From: Nematostella vectensis
Lineage: Eukaryota; Cnidaria; Anthozoa; Actiniaria; Edwardsiidae
Direction of reading: 5' to 3'
DNA: 64,000 nucleotides
Assembly: GCF_932526225.1 (NCBI RefSeq)
Contig: NC_064045.1
Coordinates: 11,258,442-11,322,441, forward strand
In this document: positions 11,201-23,200 of the stretch, one piece after another
Layout: every line of letters begins with the position of its first letter
Numbering within the stretch: position 1 is the stretch's first letter
Program-made: the position numbers and the translations under genes
Notes under the pieces: generated by a model
Seen by the model: only the letters and a program-made list of their open reading frames with translations
What the model was told of the DNA's origin: nothing
Database searches by the model: none

Positions 11201-14200
11201 TGCCAGAACGATGAAAAAATTAATGCTTTGAATGGAAATAAGCCCTTTCTGACAAATAAACTTTCTGGCTTATACTTTTGATTTTTTGGCTGCTAAAAGC
11301 CTGAGCATGGTCAAAGCTTGCCACCAATAAAGTTATGCAATCTGCTGGTGCAAGACCCAGAGCTTGGGATTATTGCCATTTTTTGTAACCCATGATGTTA
11401 CAACTTATGGAGTGCAACATTTTAAAAATAAGCTATTATTTAAGATTTTTTTTTTCGTTTTTAGGAAGTTGATGACAATGGCTACCCAGTACACAAGGTA
11501 TATCCATTAAATTAGTTCAGTTAACCAGCACTATAAGCATGCTAAATTTTCTTTATAGTTTATATGCCTCTAGGCCACCTAATTGTTTGTCTTCTTACCA
11601 AATGTGTGTCCAGGAAAAAATGTATGTAGGGTCTAATGGCAATTCACTAACCAATCTAAAGCCACTCAAAGCAAATGTGGAAATCAGGGCTGGAAATTAA
11701 GGGAAAAAACGACGTCGAAATTTTTCAACTAGCTCTCAAATTGAAGTCGCATTTTCAAAAATTTTAGTCTCAAAATATGATGAAAGGTATTGCGCAATAT
11801 GAAAAAGTATTGCAAAATATTGCACAATATGAAAGAAGAGTGCTTGCAGATTGTTGTTTGCTTGTTTGTTTTTGTATTTACTCCTTTAAATTGAAATACA
11901 TACGTATTTCAACAAACACATTGCTCCAAATGTTATCATATACACTAATATTAACTAAACATAGTTAATTCACTGTATCATCAACAGCTTGAGATAGATC
12001 AGTCGGCAGGCCATCACGAAGCAATTGGGGAATGATTAGGTTACACAAACTCAAGTTCTTTCCAATGTCAAACTTTTAGAAGCACATTGTTATGCTAGTA
12101 TACTCCTTTATCTGATACACAACATCAAGTGTGTTTGTTTCTTACAATAAACATTAACATTGCATGGCGGAATCAATTGTCAAATAAGAACCGCCAGTAG
12201 ACAGTTAGGGCAATACCGCCTATACTATATACGTGTTGGTTTCTCACACTTTATTTGCAAGAAAGGCTAGAAAATGGTAAATCTGTCTTTAGGATTTATG
12301 TTGTTTAGTTTGGCATAAAATACAAGTCACAAAATTTTGACCAGTTGAAAAAGTTTAATTGCAAGATAAAAATATTTAGTCACAAAAGTGAGTCATACAG
12401 GTGCAATTTCCAGCCCTAAAAATGGTATTTTGTGCTCTTAAGCCTCGATCAAACAGAGATTGGGCTTGATTAGAGTCAATGAGAGCTCCAACTCCGGACT
12501 AAAATTTCTGGTTCAGTGTGGGATATCTCGATCAAGTTTGCAGAACAATGATAAACAGTTAACTGTGAAGATAGTATTGCAAGCTTGTTATCATAGTGAT
12601 TGGTGTTTTCCAGATAGACAAACACATTTTGTTTTCTGTAGGTTGCCTTGCTCTGTGGTCCCCCTGGTCTTGGTAAAACTACCCTGGCTCATGTCATTGC
12701 ACAACATGCTGGTTACAATGTGGTGGAAATGAATGCCAGGTACTGAGTAGGACATACAATAATAAAGAAATTGGCACCACTCATGAATTCTGTTCTTTGT
12801 TAACATTGTCTATTATTAATTAATTTAAGTGATGATCATGCTGTGGAGGTCTTGCCACCCAGATAAAGTCTGTTCTTTGTTAATGTTGTCTATAATTTAT
12901 TGAAGCGATGATCGTGCTGTGGAGGTCTTGCCACCCAGATAAAGTCTGTTCTTTGTTAATGTTGTCTATAATTTATTGAAGCGATGATCGGGCTGTGGAA
13001 GTGTTCAGACAGAAGATTGAGGTTGCTACCCAGATGAAATCTGTTCTTGGTGCCAATGAGAGGCCTAACTGCCTTGTTATTGATGAAATTGATGGAGCGC
13101 CCACAGTAAGTACTGTAGAATCTGATCTTTATGGAAACATGGATGTACTGACAGGCATACAGACAGACAAATGGACAGACAAATACAAGCCTATTTTTTT
13201 ATTTTATACAAACCCTTTTTATTTCTTCTTCAGCCTGCAAACAATGTATCCTTTCTGACATACAGACATACAACAGACAGACAGACAGACAATATGGATT
13301 GACATGGATGGACAGACAGACATATGGACGGACAGACAGACATATGGACAGACAAGCAGGCAGACAGATGAATACAAGCCTATGTTGAATCTTATACAAA
13401 CCCTGTTTTATTTCTTCTACAGCCTGCAATCAATGTACTCCTATCTGTCCTCAAGCAGAAGCAATCAGGTCTGTGTCTGTTAGAAAGAGGGAAAATTTCT
13501 CTTGATTTAATTTTGCTCACTTTCCACCTCAATGGTTTGTATACCTTATTACACTTTAATTTTGTGCTTTTAATTTTGTGATTTTGAAAACTTCACAAAA
13601 ATAATGTTAGACATGAGTTCATAAAAAGTTTTGGGTAAAATATAAACCGTCTAATTAGCTCTATGGATCCATCCTGTCTATTTGGTTCTAAAATTCATCA
13701 TTACCATCAGAAAGAAAGTTGCCTCACTTTTATAAAAACGAATACATAAATTGGGAAAAATGAAAATCCCAAAATGTCATCATCTCGAAAATAGCCAAAT
13801 TTTTACGTCACAAAAGTGTAATACGGTTACACAAAAGTGTAATAAGGTGAACAAAACTGTTCGGAAGTATAGTGGTATCTAGATAACTAAAAATCTGATA
13901 ACTTGAATACCATTCTGACTTTTTACCATTTATACTATTTTTGTAGCCATTTATATTCAACTCACTCATACATGCTAGTTTTTATTTTGCTAGATGGTGG
14001 TGAGGTGAAAAAAGGAAAGAAGAAAAAGAAGATCCTTCAGCTCCTGAGGCCTGTTATCTGTATCTGCAATGACCAGTATGTTATAATTACTTAAGACCTT
14101 TCTAAAAAAGTAATACACTTGATTAAGGGCATTTTCCTGATTAATTATGCCTATGCAGAGTCTTTCTAGCATGTGAAGAGGGAGGGTCCAAAGGGTTCCG

Positions 14201-17200
14201 GCCCCCACCCTACTCATGTGGTGAGTTTGACACTCGTGGTGAGTTTGACACTTGTGGTGAGTTTGACACTTGTGGTGAGTTTGACACTTGTGGTGAGTTT
14301 GACACTCGTGACGAGTTTGACACTTGTGGTGAGTTTGACACTCGTGACGAGTTTGACACTTGTGGTGAGTTTGACACTTGTGGTGAGTTTGACACCCGTG
14401 GTGAGTTTGACACCCGTGGTGAGTTTGACACCCGTGGTGAGTTTGACACCCGTGGTGAGTTTGACACCCGTGGTGAGTTTGACACCCGTGGTGAGTTTGA
14501 CACCCGTGGTGAGTTTGACACCCGTGGTGAGTTTGACACCCGTGGTGAGTTTGACACCCGTGGTGAGTTTGACACCCGTGGTGAGTTTGACACCCGTGGT
14601 GAGTTTGACACCCGTGGTGAGTTTGACACCCGTGGTGAGTTTGACACCCGTGGTGAGTTTGACACCCGTGGTGAGTTTGACACCCGTGGTGAGTTTGACA
14701 CCCGTGGTGAGTTTGACACCCGTGGTGAGTTTGACACTTGTGATGAGTTTGATTGGTAAAGATGGTTCATTTTGATCTGTTCTTTGTAAACATTGTCTAT
14801 TATTTATTAATTTAAGTAACGATTAATTTAAGTAACGATTTAAGTGACGATTGTGCTATGGAGGTCTTGCCTCTGTTTGTCTGCCTGTCTGTCCATCCGT
14901 CCATCCACCCGTCTGTCTGTCTGTCTCTCTGTCTTTTTGTCTTTCTTTCTGTCTGTCTGTCTGTCTGTCTGTCTGTTGCTTGTCTGTCTGTTGTACTTTT
15001 TGTCTGGATGTCAGAAAGGAATGTGCCCATTTGGATAAAAATCTTGCTACCGTGGATTGATCTAGTGACCTATTATCAGAGCTAAGGGTGACATATTGAG
15101 CTTCATTGATCAGTGGCAAGTGAATTACTACTCTGGACCCCACCCTACGTTTTACGCTAGACACACCCCTGTCTTCACTAAGGGCCAGGTGCCAAATCTC
15201 TCTGGAAGGGAAAGAATTAAAACCCAGCTGAATTATGGCTTTTTAAAAACTTGATTTCTTATTGTTTTTATTATCCTAATCAGCCATTAGTCAAATTCCT
15301 GCTATACATTTGTAGACCACCGAATATTTTGACAATTTGCTTATTGTCCCATCAGCTATATATCACTTACAGTATGTATTGTATTATCACAGGTTCGTGC
15401 CGTCTCTTCGACAACTTCGTCAGCAAGCTCTGGTTGCCGTCTTCCCTCAAACCATTCCTGGGCGACTCTCAAGCAGACTTCTTGAGGTGAAAATCAAATT
15501 TTTCTTCTGGTGTTTCCATGACACACGAACAACAACAGATTAATGTAACCTAATATAAACAGACCTTTCATTTTCACCCTGTGTTTTCCTTATTGCATGA
15601 AATTTATATGGACACTGAGCGGGATCCTATCCTCCTACCCCAACAGATATACTGACACCTTTGTTTCGACTTTGCTGCAAAGTGTCCAGTAGCTTGTCAA
15701 GAAATTATTCTAGACTTGCTCCAAGGGAGACCTTTACTGAATGAGTAGCGTGAGTTCAAAAAGGAAGTGAACAAACCTTAAGGAGGTCAAAATTATACCT
15801 AAACCCAGTGCAACCAGCCAATATTAATCAAATGGGCCTTAGATCATAACTGCAGCAAGTGCCACAGTTTTCCTCATGTTGGCTACTGCCCTGAGATCAT
15901 CATTGCCTGGACAAGTGTCTTGGTTTGCCTTATATGTATTGGTTACGCCCCTGTGATGATGCCTCAGGCAAGTGTCTTGGCTTGCCTCATACTGGCTACT
16001 GCCCTAGTGTTGTTCGTTCGCATGTTTATGTCAATGCTAATAAGTTACCTTCGTAGTTATCACAACATGACGTGTTAATTAAGCGAATGTTTTCTCAGAT
16101 TGCCAGGCGTGAGGGTGTCTCAACAGACATGACAACACTACTTGCTCTGTGCGACAAGGCCGAGAACGACATTCGATCTTGCCTCAATACACTTCAGGTA
16201 GGACAAAACGCACTCAGTTGAACTTCACAGAAGCTTGTAAAAACAATACCAATGTCTTTTTTGTTAGAATCTCTGTTAGTCTCCCGTTTGTTATCCTAAC
16301 AGAATGCCAAGTGCTAGAAAGCATAAATCAATTGGAAGTGCTATTTCGTTTTTACTATCATGTAGGAGGCATGCTTACACGATTAGGATCCACAAATATT
16401 ATTGACGAAAAAGTAAAATGGTGTAAACAGGAAAAGTGGGTGGTTAGTGTATGCGTCGTGAAAACAGGACAGCGGTTACTGCCAAAGAAAGAGACTACTA
16501 GGCTGAGCGTTCAGATAAAATGTTATTGTCATTATAAGTTACTGTCATATATAAGTATTCAGGCTAATATATCTATATATCTATTCAGGCTAACGATGAT
16601 CGTTAAGTTCGTCAAAATGTCACAATTTTATTGCTACTTTCCTTTTGATAACAGAAGGATTCACACCTATATCCTGTTTCTCAACAAGAAGCCCTTGTCA
16701 GCCCCAATTTTGTTATTGTTTTCACTCAATATTGGACGGCAAATTATGAGAAGAAATCTCAATAGTACACAACCACTTATGCTTCATTTATCCAATTGAA
16801 TAGAAAAAGTAGTCCAGTCAATCTACGAAAATTTATAGCCGAACCTAAAAGTAATGGCAACACAAACAATTTTATTGTTAAATGATAAGAAAACACATTC
16901 TAAACAACATCCCAAAAAGTCTTCTTGGAGGAAATTTCGAAATCTCGAAATTGGACAATAAACAATTTTTTTGTCGGCCATCTTGGATTCCTTTGTTCTA
17001 CATGAGCGCACTGGCAGAGCGATCTCGTCGAGAGTGCGTTTGCGGAGGGTTAGTGCGCCATGAATAACAATGTATTTTTGGGAAGTTATAAAGGTCTACT
17101 CTATCATTTAAGACCGAAATCATTTGTGCTGCAATTACTTTTAGGTTAAACATTAGATTGACTGGACTAATATTGCAATAGCTCCCCCAAATCGACCGAT

Positions 17201-20200
17201 GGAAATGGATTCATTTTCACACTTGTAATTTGCTAGGCTGACAAAATAGCGGCTCTCAGAGGCTCCTTAACTAACACCTCTATTTGATTGTAGTTTGTAC
17301 ACAGACGCCACGGAAAGCTAGCCCTAGAGCACGTCCAATCAACAACTGTCGGCCAAAAGGATCTACACAAAAACTTGTTTACTATTTGGCACGAGATTTT
17401 CCAGCTCCCCAAGCCAAAGAGGAAGCGATTTGGGCTCTCGAATACTGTGGGTGGTACCCAAAGGCGCGCAGAGGATATCGGGTTCTTCACCAGTGATGAG
17501 AATCTTGGGGTTGATCCCACGCAGAATGTATCATCCTTGACGACAAGGTTTCATAATATTCTACGCCTGGCATCATCTAGTGGTCAATATGAGAAGCTTA
17601 TGCAAGGTATATTATTGGGTGCTTGCATGCATGGGATATAAAGAAGACTTTGTGTGTTCTGTCGTTTAGGTCTGTTTTGTGCATGTTAGCAGATGCCTTA
17701 AACGACAACTCTTGACAAGTATTGCGCGTGTGGTGAAAAACTTGAACATTAAGACCCAATTTAGGGGGGTTTCAGGTCTTCTAGTTCTTTGGATTCCTGT
17801 GGCGTCAATAGCTAGTGGGGGGCGCAAAGAACTGTTCCCTATTGATCATCATTACCATAGCATATCGATCAGCATCGATTGCCCTGCCGAATAGCACAGC
17901 ATTTTTTTTTTTTCGCGTAAAAAGAAAAAAACCCGCTGAATCTGCTGTTTATTTTTTTTTTCTGAAAAATGTGATTTTTTTACATATTAATAGCTCTTTG
18001 CAGGCATACTCACCTGTCACAAATGACAACAAGCCAGTCATTGAAGACAGCTCAAGGTTTCGCATACAAGGAGTTCCTTTGACCAAAAGCTAAATTCCAA
18101 ATTTTAAAGAAATTTAGAAGATAAGAAATTTAGATATAAGCGAGCAAAGTTGACTTAATTTCTGATCAGAGCACGACTTCTCCCTAAAAACGAGGAGAAT
18201 TCATACTTTGATTCATACTTTCTACATTTGAAAATTGCACTTCAAGCTTCATATCTCGAAGACGAATCCATTTGAAAAAAAACACTTTTTGATATGTTGG
18301 TTTACATAACATAAGGAACCTCTATGCAAAAATTCAAGCTTACCGAAGTTAACCAGACCTTATTTTGGGAAATCTTGCAATTTTTTTGCTCTGTCGTCAT
18401 TGAAGCAGATTACAATCATGGGTGTGGGTAAGTGCGTAAGCACTGAAGATGGTACCACAGGCCAGCATCACCAATAACCCCCCTTCTCTCCCTTCTATAC
18501 AGGTTAGAAGAGTGTGTTTGGGGAGATGGGGCCTCAGGCTTAACTAACATATGTAGAGAATCTGGTTTTTTGGACCTGGGCATCCCAAGCTGACTTGATC
18601 CTTAACCCCAACATTCAATCGGTTCTAAACATTTCCGTTTCAGGTCTATTTGAAAATTACTTGAATATCAAGTTTAAAGATACAGGTCTCAGCGCTGTAA
18701 GTATACATAATCGTTGTAGTGTTTTGATGATGTAATGAGTATTGGGATGAAAAGGTTGAGGTGCAGAAAAAAAATACTTCTACCCCCAAGATTGGCCTCT
18801 CGAGTCACCTGCAACTCACCGAGTTTAAATAAATGGTCTTCACTAACGAAGGACAAACATCAAATATCTTAAATAATAGTACAGTAATACCCGTGAATAC
18901 AACAGTACCCTTAGAGCCAGGATTCCATGGTCTGGTCTTCTTTAAAAAGGAAACGTATTTCCATTTGGGGCACTGTTTAAACACAATACACTAATCGAAG
19001 AGAAATTGGAAGCTAGCTGAGGAAAACCGCATGAGTCTTTATTGTTCTCTTGGCCATCCGCTTGGTATTTTGTAGTTATCATCGAGTTTCTACCTTTACC
19101 GTGAAAAACAAAGATGCACATGATGCCCCTTTAAGAATTGAAATTAGTGTCTTTTGGGCACCTTTGTAGATGATTTTAAAATCTGATAAAACATTTTTCA
19201 GGTTGTCAGTGGAACAGAGTGGCTCGAGTTCTCCGACGTCGTAGAGCGAAAGATCCTTCAGTCTCAGAGCTTCATGCTGAGAGGGTACAGCTCTTTTTTA
19301 TCCGTTGCCTTTCATCTACTGTACGCCACGCCTACTTCGTCAAAACTCAGCTATCCCAGCAGTCAGTACGAGGTGGGTCTAGTTTGTTGAGCCTGGATAG
19401 TGTTTGTACTTTTCATTCGCTCTGAGAAGCCGGTAACAGCGTGGCCATGGTGATACGGTGGGGCCAAGATAGGGTCAGTACGCAGGTCTTGCAAGCTGCG
19501 ATTTGATTGGGCAAATTAACAATATCCGCACCTCGACACTAAGAACGAGAAGAATAGAGACAAAAGAACTCCTTTGTAGAACAAAGATAATAGGAGAAAA
19601 AGCAGCAGCGTACTTACTGCCAAGATACGGTCTACAATCCCTAGCAAAATTATATGGGACAGCTTATGTACAAGCTCTCTTCTGATCCACCCCAAATGTG
19701 CGAACTGCCCCACTATTTATGAAAGAGACTGTAGGTCCAATTATTGGTTCAGGTTCCTGATCACTCATTCCTTCGGTGATAGCATATGAAATTTCTTTTG
19801 ATCACTCGTTCTTTCGGAGAAACATGTGAAATCTCTTTTGATCATTGTTCTTTTGTTGAAAATACGTGAAATTTCTTCTGATCACTCGTTCGTTCTGGAT
19901 AGCACGTAAAATCTTTTCAGGATATACTGCTGGCTGCTTTAAGGGGGTACATAATTCGTTAACCCTTTTCTATTTCAGTGTCATTTGCGCGAAGTCAAGA
20001 CAATGAACTTGCTTGAGTCGCTCAAATCCGAGGCTTGTCCTCGCATAAGACAAGTTCTGAACCAGCGCATCGCGTTACTGGATCTGTTTCCGCTTTTACT
20101 GGAAATAATTACACCTACACTTAGACCGGTAGGCTGCTATATTCATCTCTAATGTGTAGTTCAAGAAAATATCCATTACCCCCCCCCTCCTCCCCCCATT

Positions 20201-23200
20201 GAGGGGATTGGGAATTCCGGGGGGGGGGGGGGGCTGGGATGTTTAAACGGCCAGGAATTTCCAGAAGAAATAGGGTTAAATGCAATTTTCCCTTGACAGT
20301 TTTTTCCAGGGTGTTGGAAATTTCAGAGGGGTGGGGGGTCATACCTCCAACCCCCTAAATGGGGGGGGGGGGGGGGGGGAATGGATTTTTTTTGTAGAAC
20401 TACACGATATCAATGTTATCAGCATCAACACCATAGTCAGCATCATCAACAAGGACGACGGCGACGGCGACGGCTAGGACAACGAGATCGAAAAAGATGT
20501 GTACGCGCGTGGCGATCAATTATAGTTTAATTACAATGGAATAAGCAAAAGATATAATCAGAGACAAAAAAATAATAAACAAAGGACATTATTTCTACAG
20601 TAGCGAACCTGGTTAGAGGAGTTTACACTGCAAACGTCCGCGTCCTCAATTGACCGTGAAAAACGTGCTGCTATTGAATTCTGAATCAAATTCCATTGTT
20701 TTCTGCCGTCGGCGTCCGCGTTGCCGTCGTCGTTGCTTAAGGTCAACAATATCATAACGTCAGCAACATTGGCGTGAGAATCATTTCCTCCATCATCAAC
20801 TAAATCACCAGTTTCATCATCATTTCCTTATCTTATAATAATCGTTACCATTGCCATCATCATAATATTTTCCATATCATATAATCTTTGTTATTATCTT
20901 CATCACTTATATCTTATAATCATTGTTAACATCATCATTCCCAATTCTATGTTATGTGTTATAATTAGCGTTTACCGTCGCCATCAATATATTTTTGCTA
21001 TGTAATATATTTATGTTATATTTTTGTTTGTTTCTGCGGTGTTATGTTAGGTGAACATGCAGCTCTTTTCCGCACGTGAGAAAAAGCAAGTCACTGATTT
21101 AATTGACACAATGATCGCCTACAACTTGACCTACCACCAGGAGAGAAACAGCGACGGCCAGTATAACTATACACTAGATCCGTGAGTACCATATGGCTTC
21201 ATCTGCAATGCTAGAATTGGCGACGGGTATGGCTTTATGCTAGATCCATGGGCACCCTATGGTGTAATGATGCTGTCTTCACGTTAGCAGCGTCTACACT
21301 AGTCTCACGAGCCTCCCACAGTACATGCCCTGTCTTTTTTGCTCCTCCCACGAGACAGGTGATAACTAGTTTCATTTAAATGACTAGTCATCTATTCACG
21401 TGAAAACGCTTAGATTTTGGATACCATGTTTAAACTTTTCAATTTTATCTTTATCTTTTATCTGCTTAAAATCTTCCTCCTTCTGTCAAATTGCTATTTA
21501 CCAAACATTTGTTATAACACTTGTTTTCCACTTTTTGTCTGTTAATATACAGGAATATAGAAGAGGCTGTCAAGTTTCCTGGTCTGGCTCAACACAAGCA
21601 GCTTACGTATGCCACCAAGCAACTCGTAGCTAGAGAGGTGAGTATATCAGCGCTAGAGAGGTGAATATACCAGCGCTAGAGAGGTGAGTATATCAGCGCT
21701 AGAGAGGTGAGTATACCAGCGCTAGAGAGGTGAGTATACCAGCGCTAGAGAGGTGAGTATACCAGCGCTAGAGAGGTGAGTATACCAGCGCTAGAGAGGC
21801 GAGTATACCAGCGCTAGAGAGGTGAGTATATCAGCGTGAAATATGCTTATTTATATGCAATAGAACAGTATGGTTGTCTTATACTTTATAAAAGTAGCCA
21901 GTCCATGATAAAGCTCACTTATTGTACCTATATCACAGTTGTACGCTTCTGGTAATGGCCTCACTCATAGTACCTATATCACAGTTGTACGCTTCTAGTA
22001 ATGGCCTCACTCATAGTACCTATATCACAGCTGGACGCTTCTAGTAATGGCCTCACTCATAGTACCTATATCACAGTTGTACGCTTCTAGTGATGGGCTC
22101 ACTCATAGTACCTATATCACAGTTGTACGCTCCTAGTGATGGGCTCACTCATAGTACCTATATCACAGTTGGACGCTCCTAGTGATGGGCTCACTCATAG
22201 TACCTATATCACAGTTGGACGCTCCTAGTGATGGGCTCACTCATAGTACCTATATCACAGTTGGACGCTCCTAGTGATGGGCTCACTCATAGTACCTATA
22301 TCACAGTTGTACGCTCCTAGTGATGGGCTCACTCATAGTACCTATATCACAGTTGTACGCTCCTAGTAATGGCCTCACTCATAGTACCTATATCACAGTT
22401 GTACGCTTCTAGTAATGGCCTCACTCATAGTACCTATATCACAGCTGGACGCTTCTAGTAATGGCCTCACTCATAGTACCTATATCACAGTTGTACGCTT
22501 CTAGTGATGGGCTCACTCATAGTACCTATATCACAGTTGTACGCTCCTAGTGATGGGCTCACTCATAGTACCTATATCACAGTTGGACGCTCCTAGTGAT
22601 GGGCTCACTCATAGTACCTATATCACAGTTGTACGCTCCTAGTGATGGGCTCACTCATAGTACCTATATCACAGTTGGACGCTCCTAGTGATGGGCTCAC
22701 TCATAGTACCTATATCACAGTTGTACGCTCCTAGTGATGGGCTCACTCATAGTACCTATATCACAGTTGTACGCTCCTAGTAATGGCCTCACTCATAGTA
22801 CCTATATCACAGTTGGACGCTCCTAGTGATTGGCTCACTCATAGTACCTATATCACAGTTGGACGCTTCTAGTAATGGCCTCACTCATAGTACCTATATC
22901 ACAGTTGTACGCTCCTAGTAATGGCCTCACTCATAGTACCTATATCACAGTTGGACGCTCCTAGTGATTGGCTCACTCATGGTACCTATATCACAGTTGG
23001 ACGCTTCTAGTAATGGCCTCACTCATAGTACCTATATCACAGTTGTACGCTCCTAGTAATGGCCTCACTCATAGTACCTATATCACAGTTGGACGCTCCT
23101 AGTGATAGGCTCACTCATAGTACCTATATCACAGTTGGACGCTCCTAGTGATAGGCTCACTTATAGCACCTATATCACAGTTGTACGCTTCTAGTAATGG

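Noticed and set aside
14173..14775. 200-residue and antisense 186-residue repetitive ORFs
   Set aside because: Produced by the 18-bp minisatellite in CHTF18 intron 12, whose period is a multiple of three.
16149..16799. 216-residue ORF
   Set aside because: It is reading through the end of CHTF18 exon 14 into intron 14 in a different frame; composition is intron-like.
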